Shown in pieces: positions 1-7,787 of a DNA stretch of 33,314 nt. Below the pieces are notes generated by a model. The model was not told where the DNA came from, ran no database searches, and was given only the letters and a program-made list of their open reading frames with translations. Within the stretch, counting starts at the first letter, position 1. The number at the start of each line of letters is the position of its first letter. The position numbers were made by a program, and so were the translations under genes. This DNA comes from Candidatus Hydrogenedentota bacterium (GTDB lineage: Bacteria; Hydrogenedentota; Hydrogenedentia; Hydrogenedentales; CAILVY01), in the NCBI GenBank assembly GCA_903837785.1, contig CAILVY010000261.1, forward strand, positions 1 to 33,314. Reading direction: 5' to 3'.

Positions 1-40
1 AACCCACCAACAGAAAAGGCCGCCTTTTCCCTCTGTCGCT

Positions 41-73
41 CGTCCGTCGCCGCTCACAAGTGAGCGACGGACG
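41..73. repeat. Imperfect inverted repeat (hairpin/cruciform)
   Basis: Bases 41-49 are exactly complementary to 65-73, and 53-57 to 60-64, with a three-base bulge at 50-52 and a two-base centre at 58-59. A second short inverted repeat, AAAAGG-ccg-CCTTTT, lies just before it at 14-28. Both sit in the gene-free first 192 bases. The T-run of the 14-28 hairpin is part of its own stem, so neither is a clear intrinsic terminator. They may end a gene lying left of the window, or the larger one may be a REP-like palindrome. Confidence 0.5.
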
Positions 74-177
74 GCTCCGACGGAAAAAGGCTACTGACCC
101 ACTCCGCAACAAACCGTTGCACTTAGAATATGAATCCGGACGTGCCTCAATTTTCCCCCTTGCGCCGAGCGGATTGA

Positions 178-186
178 TGCTATACT
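178..186 (+). promoter_or_regulatory. Extended -10 promoter of amrS
   Basis: TGC-TATACT forms an extended -10 box; only a poor -35 (TTGCGC at 160-165, 15 bp spacer) is present. Transcription would start at about 193, which is the A of the amrS start codon, so the transcript is predicted to be leaderless. No Shine-Dalgarno sequence lies between the -10 and the ATG, which agrees with this. Confidence 0.5.
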
Positions 187-192
187 TTCGGG

Positions 193-1302
193 ATGAGCAT
201 TTCCCTGAAAGAATTGCTGGAAAGCAAGACTCTCCCGGCCGCTTCCGAATTGACGGCGGTGGAAGGCGACGGGGCTCTGCGCTGCCTCGCCTGCGGGCAT
301 CGTTGCCTCATTCGCGAGGGGAAAGCCGGCGTCTGCAAAGTCCGCTTCAATCAGGGCGGCGAACTCCGGGTTCCGGGCGGCTATGTCGCCGGGCTCCAGG
401 TCGACCCCATCGAGAAGAAACCCTTCTTCCATGCCTTCCCGGGCCGTGACGCCCTCTCCTTCGGCATGCTCGGATGCGACCTCCATTGCTCCTATTGCCA
501 GAACTGGGTCAGCAGCCAGGTGCTCCGCGACGAACGCGCCATCGCCTATCCCCATTACTGCGCGCCGGAACAACTCGTGGACATGGCCATACAACAGGGC
601 GCCCCGGTGATCGTGAGCACCTACAACGAGCCACTCATCACGGCCGACTGGGCCATGCGCATTTTCCGTCCCGCCCGCGAACGCGGCCTGGTCTGCGGCT
701 TCGTCAGCAACGGCAATGCCACGCCGGAAGTCCTCGAGTACCTCCGCCCCTGCGTCGACCTCTACAAGGTCGATCTCAAGAGTTTTCAGGATGCGAACTA
801 CCGCAAGCTCGGCTGCAAGCTCGATACCGTCCTCCAAAGCATCGAGCGGCTCAAGGCGATGGGGTTCTGGGTCGAGATCGTCACCCTGATCGTCCCGGAC
901 TTCAACGACGCCCCCGGCGAAGTGAAGGACATCGCCCGGTTCATCGCCGGCATCTCCCCGGACATCCCCTGGCACGTCACCGCCTTCCATCCCGACTACA
1001 AGATGACCGACCGGGACCGCACCGACGCCGATCAACTCGACCGCGCCTACGACGCCGGAAAGGAGGCCGGCCTGCGCTTTGTCTATCAGGGCAACCTCCC
1101 AGGCCTTGTCGCCGACCGCGAGAACACCTACTGCCCCTCCTGCCACAGCCTCCTCATCCAGCGCCACGGCTTCTACGTCCTCGCCAACCACATAAAGGCC
1201 GGACACTGCCCCCAGTGCAACACCCCCATCCCCGGCGTCTGGGAAGCCGCCGCCCCCAAGCACTCCCTCGGTTCCGGGGTGCCGCGGCCCATCGCGCTGT
1301 GA
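193..1302 (+). CDS. amrS: AmmeMemoRadiSam system radical SAM enzyme (AmrS-like)
   Basis: A 369-residue radical SAM protein. The N-terminus has a CxxCxxxC...C set (C31, C34, C38, C48) typical of this family, then the 4Fe-4S/SAM motif CDLHCSYC with C95, C99 and C102, followed by QNW. A radical SAM barrel with SNGN (residues 172-175) follows, and the C-terminus carries a second CPxC/CPxC pair (C314, C317, C339, C342), probably a zinc knuckle. The family is named after its usual AMMECR1 and Memo partners; neither is adjacent here. The substrate of AmrS is not established. The start follows the -10 box so closely that translation is probably leaderless. Third codon positions favour C, unlike most of the window, where G is favoured. 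Confidence 0.88.
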   Translation: MSISLKELLESKTLPAASELTAVEGDGALRCLACGHRCLIREGKAGVCKVRFNQGGELRVPGGYVAGLQVDPIEKKPFFHAFPGRDALSFGMLGCDLHCSYCQNWVSSQVLRDERAIAYPHYCAPEQLVDMAIQQGAPVIVSTYNEPLITADWAMRIFRPARERGLVCGFVSNGNATPEVLEYLRPCVDLYKVDLKSFQDANYRKLGCKLDTVLQSIERLKAMGFWVEIVTLIVPDFNDAPGEVKDIARFIAGISPDIPWHVTAFHPDYKMTDRDRTDADQLDRAYDAGKEAGLRFVYQGNLPGLVADRENTYCPSCHSLLIQRHGFYVLANHIKAGHCPQCNTPIPGVWEAAAPKHSLGSGVPRPIAL

Positions 1303-1360
1303 GCGCGTAGCGCTATTCGCCCCACCTGCGTGCCTCCAGGGGAACCTCCGGCCGCAGCAG

Positions 1361-1390
1361 TTTCCAAAGCGAAGTCGAAGCTGCTATGCT
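1361..1390 (+). promoter_or_regulatory. Promoter of the GT2 gene
   Basis: TTTCCA (1361-1366), an 18 bp spacer, then TATGCT (1385-1390) preceded by TGC, an extended -10. It lies 42 bases before the ATG at 1432. It argues against the in-frame upstream codons from 1330 being translated, because they lie in front of the transcription start. Confidence 0.45.
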
Positions 1391-1431
1391 CTCGCCGCGG
1401 CCGACAGCACAACACTCGGATCTTCCACCCC

Positions 1432-2151
1432 ATGAGTCAACCCACATTCTCGATAGTCATTCCGGCGTACGATGAGGAGCAGTATCTCCCCCACTGTCTG
1501 GATGCGATTGATCGCGCCGCGGCGCAGCTCGGCGAAGCGGTCGAAGTGATCGTGGTGGACAATGAGAGCCGGGATCGGACGGCGGAGATTGCCCGTGAAC
1601 GCGGGGCGCGGGTCGTGCGCGTGGGCGAGAAATGCCTCTCGGTCATCCGTAACCGGGGCGCGGCCGAGGCGACGGGGAAGTACCTCGCCTTCATTGACGC
1701 GGACAGCATCATGTCTTCGAACATGCTCGCGGCCATCAAGCGGGTTCTGGACTCCGGGCGCTACGTGGGCGGCGGAGTGGCCAACGTGAGCACGGACCGC
1801 TACTCGCTCGGGATGTTCGTGAGCGCGTTGGCGCTGATACCGCTGGTGCTGTGGTACCGGGTCTCGGCGGTGATGTTCTACACGACGCCGGAGGCGTTTC
1901 ATGCGATCGGCGGGTACAACGAGCAATTATTGGCGGTGGAAGACCTCGATTTTGGGCGGCGGTTGAAGCGGTACGGCAAGACGCGGGGGCAACGCTACAA
2001 GAATCTGTTTCGCGGCCGGGTCGTCAGTTCGGCACGGAAGGCGGACGAGTACGGCGACTGGTTCCTCGTCCGCCATCCGCTTATGTACTACAAGCTGCTC
2101 CGCAACGACCCGAAGACCGCGTACGACTTCTGGTACCGGCCTCGGCGCTAA
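1432..2151 (+). CDS. Glycosyltransferase family 2
   Basis: A 239-residue GT-A fold glycosyltransferase. The first strand is FSIVIPAYDEE (residues 6-16), followed by VVDNESRDRT with D43 for nucleotide binding, the DxD metal motif D89-A-D91, and the acceptor-side E170-D171 within a VEDLDFGRRLKR segment. A hydrophobic stretch at about 128-150 may sit on or in the inner membrane. The family transfers sugars from nucleotide donors to lipids, glycans or proteins; donor and acceptor cannot be read from the sequence. ATG 1432 is chosen because the extended -10 box at 1382-1390 lies inside the longer in-frame extension and because the family begins within a few residues of the first strand. It converges on the GH78 gene with a two-base gap. 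Confidence 0.85.
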   Translation: MSQPTFSIVIPAYDEEQYLPHCLDAIDRAAAQLGEAVEVIVVDNESRDRTAEIARERGARVVRVGEKCLSVIRNRGAAEATGKYLAFIDADSIMSSNMLAAIKRVLDSGRYVGGGVANVSTDRYSLGMFVSALALIPLVLWYRVSAVMFYTTPEAFHAIGGYNEQLLAVEDLDFGRRLKRYGKTRGQRYKNLFRGRVVSSARKADEYGDWFLVRHPLMYYKLLRNDPKTAYDFWYRPRR

Positions 2152-2153
2152 GT

Positions 2154-5048
2154 TTACTGCTGCTTGCCGTTGAAGAAGACCGTCAGGCCGTCCAGCGACT
2201 TGTTCGGGGCATAGTGCAGGCTGATTCCCTGGGGCGCCTTCGCTTCGATGTGGACTATGTTTCCTTCGCGTTTCCAGGAGGCTTCGACAGCGCCCTGCGG
2301 GGAGCCGCTGGCGCCTCGGGCATATTCCAGGCCGCTCAGATGCGGGCTGACGCTGAACGAAGTGCAGCCGGGCGCGTCCGGGACAAGGCCGAGCACGACG
2401 CGGTTGAGGAAGTGCACGGGCGAGGCGGCCCAGGCGTGGCAGTGGCTGCGGGTGGGGAATCCGCCGGAACCGGTGGTGCCGGTGGGATAGCTTTCCCAGA
2501 CGGTCGTGGCGCCGGCGTCAACCATGGGCTGATAGCAGATGCGGATAGTGTCAACCATATGCTCCTGATGGCCGGTGCGTTCGAGCATTTCGAAGAGGAA
2601 GGTGCTGGCGAAGGGCGAGCCGATGCGGGTCATCCATTCGGGGGGGTCGAGGACTTTCTGGAGGAGGGCGTCGCGGCGGCTTTCGGGAGCAATGCCGAAG
2701 TGCAGGGCGAAGACCGCGTTGTGGATCGAGAACTTGGAGCTCGGTTTCCCGTTCTCGTGAATGCTGTCGGGATACGCGCCGCGCGCTTCGTCCCACAGGG
2801 CGTTGATGGTTTCGATCATGCGCTTTTCATAAGCCTGCATCCAGGGGACATCGTCCGCTTTCCCCAAAACGCCGGCCATCTCTTGGGCGGCCTGGAGGGC
2901 GCCGACGAGGAGCATGTGGTTGTGGGTGACGGTGGGATGGCTGTCGTCGATGCCGGACCAGTCGAGGAAATTCCAGAAGGGCACGGAGAAGAGTCCGCGG
3001 GCATCCTGATGCTGCTCGGCCCAGCGCAGGTTCTGCAGGACGCGGGGATAGCACCACTCGAGGAAGGCCTTGTCGCCGGTGTACTGGTAGTTCTCCCAAA
3101 TCATGAGGTCCCAGAGGAAGTTGAAGCTGGGGATGATGACTTCCCAGGTGGAGGGCACTTGTGACTGGATGAGCGGATACTTCTCGAGCGAATAGCCCGC
3201 GAGGCGAACGCAGCGCGTGCCCATGTCGCCGCTGCCGAAGGCCGTGTAGCCGAAGAGCGCCTCATTGCGGGCGTCGCCCATCCACAAGGTCTGCTCGTAG
3301 AGCGGGCAATCGGTGAACGTGTCTTCCATGCACAGCTTCATCGCGCGCGCCGAAATGTCCCAGACGACGTTCAAGTTCGGGTCGCTGCACTCGAAGGGTT
3401 TCGCAGCCACGGCGGGATACGTAGATTCGATGAGGCGGAAGGCGCGCAGGGTTGCGGGTTTCGTCTGATGCCGGAGGGTCACGAAGAGGTAGCGGCCGGA
3501 ACGGCGCATCAGGCTCGTGAAGCGGTTGTCGCCTTCGCGGCAGACGTAGCGGAAGCTGTTCCGGTACTTCTCCGTATGCTGGACCCGCCCGTCCGGCGCG
3601 ATGTACTCGACGCCGGAGATGTCCACGATGAGGCCCGCCTCGGCGTCGAGTTCGAATTCGTAGTAGCCGATGTTCTGCTCGCCCAGGTCGTAGATGAGTT
3701 CGATGTCCCCTTCGGGCGCGGGTTGAATCACCGCGGGGCCGCTGCCGGAAATCGGCCCCTCCGGATGCTCCAGCTTCGGCGAAAGCCCTTCGATGACTTC
3801 GCGGTGCTGGAACGCGTGATGGACCGCTTCCGTGGATTCGTCTTTGGCGACGATGCGGGCCTTGGCGCCCAGGCGGTCTTTGAAGCCTTTGAGCGTCGCG
3901 CTGTGTTCGATGTGGTCCTTCACGATTCCGGCAAGGCGCTGCTTATCCGCGTTGCGATCTTTGAGCGGCATCAGCGACCAGGCCATGTCGCTCACTTCAT
4001 ACTGGCTGTCTTCGAAGGGCGCGAAACACCACGGGGCTTCCTGGCCGCCGTCCAGCGTATTCTCCAGCGTCATCGGGACCGATGCCTTGAGCCGGAGTTC
4101 CGTGTCGAAGCGCCAGTGGCCAAACTGTTCGGAGAGGGCGCAGAACAGGAAGTGCTTGCCCGGCTCGAGCTTGAAGCGGTTCTCGGGGGCGGTCTTCCCG
4201 TCGATCAGGACACTTTGATCGTCCGCGTCGACCTCGAGCTCGCCTGCTTCCGCGAGGTTGAGGGTGGTGGCGAAGGCGCCTGTGACGCAGACATGGCCGT
4301 TCATGTAGACCACGTGATCATAGAGCCACGAGACTGTCGGAAAGACGAAGGTGGTCCATGCCGGCCGCTTTACGACATTGGCCTTCAGCAGCGTTCGCGG
4401 GGCAAACGGCTTGCGGGTGAGCAAGGGGCAGTCGCGCGCCTCGAGGTTCTTCCAGGGCCCCTCCCCCGCCGCGTGCCGCTCGATGGCGGCTTCGAACACC
4501 CCCGTATCGGCCAGGCGCGCATCATAGATTTCGAAGGGTCCGAGTTGCACGGACTGCTTGGGCGCCCAGCGTGCCCAGGCGCTAACGTCACGGACATCCC
4601 AGGAGGCGTCCGTGCCGATGGAGATGGGGGCGCCGTCCGCCGCGCGCGCATCCAACTGCGCGAGCAGGCCGGCTTCCTGCGGAATCTGATGGAAGGTGCC
4701 GATGCCGTAGAACTTGGCAATGACGCGGATTTCGTTCTCGCCTTCGCGGAGCTGCTTCGCCACATCAATGACGTCGTATTGATAGTGGTTCGGCCAACTG
4801 CGGCTGGGTCCGTCGTTGATCCACTCGCCGTTGACGTAGAGGCGATAGGCGCTGTCGGCGCTGATGCGCAGCGAGGCGCTGGACACGGCCGGGAGCGTGA
4901 AGCGCTTGCGGGCCTCGATCGTATCGTTGTATCCGGTGTAACTGTCCCGGTGTTTCCAGATCCAGTGGGCATTCCAGGAATCGGCCGGCGCAGCGGCCGT
5001 AAGCAGGGCAATCGAGAGCAAGAGCGGCATGTTCAATCCCATCCTCAT
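2154..5048 (-). CDS. Secreted alpha-L-rhamnosidase-like glycoside hydrolase (GH78)
   Basis: About 964 residues. An N-terminal signal peptide (MRMGLN then a Leu/Ala-rich core, ending near TAAAPADS) suggests export. Two N-terminal beta domains follow, the first with a carbohydrate-binding-like SAYRLYVNGEWINDGPSR segment (about residues 67-84), then an (alpha/alpha)6 barrel. The GH78 acid motif reads DCPLYEQTLWMGD, giving D580, E585 (expected proton donor), W589 and D592. E852 in TTVWESYP is the expected general base, followed by SHCHAW (H869, H871) near the barrel end. GH78 enzymes invert alpha-L-rhamnosyl linkages, but distant members act on other sugars, so the substrate is uncertain. ATG 5048 is chosen because the -10 box at 5066-5071 lies inside the longer reading frame up to 5141; ATGs at 5042 and 5030 are alternatives. 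Confidence 0.85.
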   Translation of the reverse strand: MRMGLNMPLLLSIALLTAAAPADSWNAHWIWKHRDSYTGYNDTIEARKRFTLPAVSSASLRISADSAYRLYVNGEWINDGPSRSWPNHYQYDVIDVAKQLREGENEIRVIAKFYGIGTFHQIPQEAGLLAQLDARAADGAPISIGTDASWDVRDVSAWARWAPKQSVQLGPFEIYDARLADTGVFEAAIERHAAGEGPWKNLEARDCPLLTRKPFAPRTLLKANVVKRPAWTTFVFPTVSWLYDHVVYMNGHVCVTGAFATTLNLAEAGELEVDADDQSVLIDGKTAPENRFKLEPGKHFLFCALSEQFGHWRFDTELRLKASVPMTLENTLDGGQEAPWCFAPFEDSQYEVSDMAWSLMPLKDRNADKQRLAGIVKDHIEHSATLKGFKDRLGAKARIVAKDESTEAVHHAFQHREVIEGLSPKLEHPEGPISGSGPAVIQPAPEGDIELIYDLGEQNIGYYEFELDAEAGLIVDISGVEYIAPDGRVQHTEKYRNSFRYVCREGDNRFTSLMRRSGRYLFVTLRHQTKPATLRAFRLIESTYPAVAAKPFECSDPNLNVVWDISARAMKLCMEDTFTDCPLYEQTLWMGDARNEALFGYTAFGSGDMGTRCVRLAGYSLEKYPLIQSQVPSTWEVIIPSFNFLWDLMIWENYQYTGDKAFLEWCYPRVLQNLRWAEQHQDARGLFSVPFWNFLDWSGIDDSHPTVTHNHMLLVGALQAAQEMAGVLGKADDVPWMQAYEKRMIETINALWDEARGAYPDSIHENGKPSSKFSIHNAVFALHFGIAPESRRDALLQKVLDPPEWMTRIGSPFASTFLFEMLERTGHQEHMVDTIRICYQPMVDAGATTVWESYPTGTTGSGGFPTRSHCHAWAASPVHFLNRVVLGLVPDAPGCTSFSVSPHLSGLEYARGASGSPQGAVEASWKREGNIVHIEAKAPQGISLHYAPNKSLDGLTVFFNGKQQ

Positions 5049-5065
5049 CGGTTGAAAACGGGCAA

Positions 5066-5094
5066 AGTGTAGCGGATAGGTGGCGCGGTTTAAA
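5066..5094 (-). promoter_or_regulatory. Promoter of the GH78 gene
   Basis: Read on the minus strand: TTTAAA (5094-5089), a 17 bp spacer, TACACT (5071-5066). The predicted start near 5059 leaves a leader of only about 11 bases to ATG 5048. It faces away from the aldo/keto reductase promoter, and the two -35 boxes are 7 bp apart. Confidence 0.5.
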
Positions 5095-5101
5095 AGCTGT
5101 G

Positions 5102-5130
5102 TTGATGAGGCGCTTCGGATATGCGATGAT
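5102..5130 (+). promoter_or_regulatory. Promoter of the aldo/keto reductase gene
   Basis: TTGATG (5102-5107), an exact 17 bp spacer, GATGAT (5125-5130) preceded by TGC (extended -10). The predicted start is near 5137, followed by GGGAG and ATG 5156. Its nearness to the divergent GH78 promoter could allow shared control. Confidence 0.5.
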
Positions 5131-5155
5131 CCCGGCATCAACGGGAGATTCGTTC

Positions 5156-6322
5156 ATGCGGTACCGCCGTTTCGGCCAGACAGAAATTCAGATGCCGGTG
5201 ATCAGTTGCGGAGGAATGCGCTTCCAGCAGGGCTGGAACGATCAGGACCCGGTTTCGGAGGCGAGCCAGCGCACCGTCGAGTCGTGCGTGCGCCGCGCGC
5301 TGGAACTCGGGATTTATCACATCGAGACGGCGCGGGGCTACGGGACGAGCGAATATCAGCTTGGCAAGATCCTCCCGCAGATCCCGCGGGAACAACTGGT
5401 GGTGCAGACGAAGGTCGGTCCGGAAAAGAACGTGAAGAAGTTCGTGGCGAACTTCGAGAAGTCCATGGGCCTGCTGGGACTCGAATATGTGGACCTGCTG
5501 GCAATGCACGGCGTGAACGACGCCGAGAGCATGGAAGCGGCGCTGGCCTGTCTGGATCAGGCGTTCAAATGGAAGCGCGCGGGCCGGATTCGGCACCTCG
5601 GCTTCTCGACCCACGGGCCGACAGACATCATTGTCGAGGCGATCCGGACGGGCGCGTTCGAGTATGTGAACCTGCATTGGTTCTACATCAACCAGGACAA
5701 TTGGCCGGCGATAGTGGAAGCCACGCGGCGCGACATGGGCGTCTTTATCATCAGTCCGAACGACAAGGGCGGGCTGCTGTACAAGCCCAGCCCGAAACTC
5801 TCGGAGCTGTGCGCGCCACTGCATCCGATGGTTTTCAACGGCCTCTTCTGCCTGTCGCATCCGGAGGTGCACACGCTCAGTTGCGGCGTGTCGACCGCGG
5901 CGGATTTCGACGCGCACTTGGCGACTGTGGAGTTGCTGGACCAGGCGGGCGAAGTGATTGCGCCGATCCTCGCGCGGCTCGAGGCGGCGATGGAAGAAGC
6001 GGTGGGCAGGGAGTGGGTGGAGACGTGGCAGCGCGGCCTGCCCGAGTGGCATGAGACGCCGGGCGGCATCAACATTCCCGTGATCCTGCGGCTGCGCAAT
6101 CTGGCCCTGGCCTTTGACATGGTTGAGTACGGGAAGATGCGCTACAACCTGCTGGGCAATGGCGGCGCGTGGTTCCCGGGGAACACGGCGGAGCAGGTGG
6201 CTTCGCTAGATCTGACGGCGTGCCTGCGGCATTCGCCCTACGCGAAAAGGATCCCGGCCTACTTGGCGGAGACGCATGCGCTGCTCCAGGGAGAAGCGGT
6301 GCATCGGCTTCAGGAGGAATAG
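5156..6322 (+). CDS. Aldo/keto reductase
   Basis: A 388-residue NAD(P)H-dependent oxidoreductase of the (beta/alpha)8 aldo/keto reductase fold. It starts MRYRRFGQTEIQMPV, the classic N-terminus of the subgroup whose members often carry a C-terminal ferredoxin domain. The catalytic tetrad is E57 (in IETARGYG, where classical AKRs have Asp), Y62, K86 (TKVG) and H118 (AMHGV). The C-terminal part (MRYNLLGNGGAWFPG) resembles that subgroup, but no CxxCxxCxxxC cluster is present. The start at 5156 has GGGAG eight bases upstream and lies after the promoter; the longer frame from 5099 would begin inside the -35 region. The 3' end overlaps the convergent methyltransferase gene by 13 bp. The substrate is unknown; a carbohydrate-derived carbonyl is plausible beside the GH78 gene. 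Confidence 0.85.
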   Translation: MRYRRFGQTEIQMPVISCGGMRFQQGWNDQDPVSEASQRTVESCVRRALELGIYHIETARGYGTSEYQLGKILPQIPREQLVVQTKVGPEKNVKKFVANFEKSMGLLGLEYVDLLAMHGVNDAESMEAALACLDQAFKWKRAGRIRHLGFSTHGPTDIIVEAIRTGAFEYVNLHWFYINQDNWPAIVEATRRDMGVFIISPNDKGGLLYKPSPKLSELCAPLHPMVFNGLFCLSHPEVHTLSCGVSTAADFDAHLATVELLDQAGEVIAPILARLEAAMEEAVGREWVETWQRGLPEWHETPGGINIPVILRLRNLALAFDMVEYGKMRYNLLGNGGAWFPGNTAEQVASLDLTACLRHSPYAKRIPAYLAETHALLQGEAVHRLQEE

Positions 6323-7068
6323 GGCGCGGCGGCGGGCTTGCGGGCCACGACGAAGATGGACAATCCGAACGGCAGGGGCGTGCGTTGCATGAGGCGGCGT
6401 TCGCAGCCCAGGAGCGCGTTGAGCAGCTTGTTAACGAGGCCGTCTCGGGCGCCTTCCAGGTCCGATTCCGCGGGCGCGAGCCAGCGGCGGGCCAGCCGCA
6501 CGGCGACGATGGGCGGGAAGAGCAGCGTGTTCCAGTGGGACGCGTAGGCGATCTCGAAACCGGCCTCGCGCAGCAGGGCAAGCACTTCCTTCCGCGTAAA
6601 ACGCCGTGCGGTATGTACCGCTTCGTCGTGCGAAGAGTAGAGCCACTGATAGGCGGGGACGTTTGCAATGGCCACTCCCCCGGGCCGCAGAACGCGGTGC
6701 GCCTCGCGCAAGGGCAGCATCGCGTCGGGGACTTGCCGGTGGCAGAACACGTCGAAGAGCACGGCGGCGTCGAAGGAGCCGGTGGCGTAGGGCAAGTCCA
6801 GCGCGGAGGCCCGGCAGAGCCTGTCGAGTCCGCGGCGCCGGCAGCAGGCGATGGCCTCGGTTGAGATGTCGAGTCCGTGGGCCGTCCCGAGAGGCTGGAG
6901 CCGCTGCAAGGCCGCGCCCGTTCCGCAACCGATGTCCAGGAGGCAGGCGGGGTTCGCCGCCGGCGCAAGGAATCGCTGGAGGGCCGTCTCGAGGAGGGCG
7001 TGCAGGTTCTGGTACCACCAGTGGGTATCCTCGACCCGGAACATCGTCTCGTATTCGACGGGATTCAT
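6310..7068 (-). CDS. Class I SAM-dependent methyltransferase
   Basis: A 252-residue Rossmann-fold methyltransferase. Motif I is LLDIGCGTGAAL (residues 43-54), with the adenosyl ribose acidic residue D67 in HGLDIS, then SFDAAVLFDVFCH (98-110) as motif II and VLRPGG as motif III. The N-terminal FRVEDTHWWYQ segment is common in methyltransferases encoded in glycan and O-antigen clusters. It is the last gene of the three-gene minus-strand operon, starting two bases after the stop of the upstream GT2 gene. A role in methylating a glycan or its lipid carrier is inferred from this context only. Confidence 0.83.
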   Translation of the reverse strand: MNPVEYETMFRVEDTHWWYQNLHALLETALQRFLAPAANPACLLDIGCGTGAALQRLQPLGTAHGLDISTEAIACCRRRGLDRLCRASALDLPYATGSFDAAVLFDVFCHRQVPDAMLPLREAHRVLRPGGVAIANVPAYQWLYSSHDEAVHTARRFTRKEVLALLREAGFEIAYASHWNTLLFPPIVAVRLARRWLAPAESDLEGARDGLVNKLLNALLGCERRLMQRTPLPFGLSIFVVARKPAAAPYSS

Positions 7069-7070
7069 CG

Positions 7071-7787
7071 TCAGACGTCCCGCCGCAGGAGTGTCAGGCG
7101 CACCCAGAGTCCGCTCAGTTGCCAGAGGGTGCGTGCGATGCGGCGGAAGTTGAAGAACTGGGACTTGCCGTGGGCCCGCTGATAATGATGGACGGGCGTC
7201 TCAACGAATCGGCAGCCCGCGCGGTGCATCTTGGCCATCATCTCGCAACAGATCACGCCGCTGTCGCTGACGAGCGTGATCTGGTCAAAGACGGCGCGGC
7301 GCATGAGGCGGAAGTCGCAGTCCACGTCCCGAACCTTGAGTCCGAAGGCCATCTTGACGCCCCAGTGATAGATGCGGCCGATGATGATGCGGTGGAGCGG
7401 GTCGTGCCGGGAGATCTTGTAGCCCTGGACGATGTCGACGCCGGGTCCGGCCTTTTCCAGGAGCTGTTCCAGTTCGCGGACATCGTATTGGGCATCGCCG
7501 TCCGTGTAGAAGATCCATTCCTTCGTGGCCGCGCCAAAACCGCTGCGCAGCGCGCCGCCGTAGCCGCGGTTGTGTTCATGGCGCAAGACGCGGACTTGCG
7601 GATAGGCCCGCTCGATTTCCTCGAGGAGTTGGAGCGTGTGCGGCTCGCTGCCGTCATCGATGATCGTGATATCGTAGTCGAGGCCGAGGCGCTCGGCGGT
7701 CTGGACGGAGAACATGATCATGCTGCCCATGGTTCCCCAGTCGTTGTAGCAGGGGTAGAAGATCGAAACGGATGTCTTCTCGTTCAT
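7071..7787 (-). CDS. GT2 glycosyltransferase, polyprenyl-phosphate sugar synthase type (DPM1/DPG-like)
   Basis: A 238-residue GT-A transferase. SVSIFYPCYNDWG (residues 6-18) opens the fold; D44-D45 bind the nucleotide; the metal motif is D96-G-D98 in FYTDGDAQYD. The later DVDCDFRLMRR (154-164) and HHYQRAHGKSQFF (200-212) are hallmarks of dolichyl/polyprenyl-phosphate mannose or glucose synthases. Such enzymes move a sugar from a nucleotide donor onto a lipid phosphate at the inner face of the membrane; the product feeds GT39/GT83 transferases outside. No C-terminal transmembrane helices are present. Its ATG overlaps the stop of the GT39-type gene (ATGA), so the two are translationally coupled. 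Confidence 0.85.
   Translation of the reverse strand: MNEKTSVSIFYPCYNDWGTMGSMIMFSVQTAERLGLDYDITIIDDGSEPHTLQLLEEIERAYPQVRVLRHEHNRGYGGALRSGFGAATKEWIFYTDGDAQYDVRELEQLLEKAGPGVDIVQGYKISRHDPLHRIIIGRIYHWGVKMAFGLKVRDVDCDFRLMRRAVFDQITLVSDSGVICCEMMAKMHRAGCRFVETPVHHYQRAHGKSQFFNFRRIARTLWQLSGLWVRLTLLRRDV

Noticed and set aside
91..1263. Long open frame antisense to amrS
   Set aside because: It mirrors a clearly conserved radical SAM gene, has no family motif and is explained by high GC content.
3468..5072. Long open frame antisense to the GH78 gene
   Set aside because: The opposite strand carries the conserved GH78 catalytic motifs; the antisense product is low-complexity and rich in Val, Arg, Gly and Asp.
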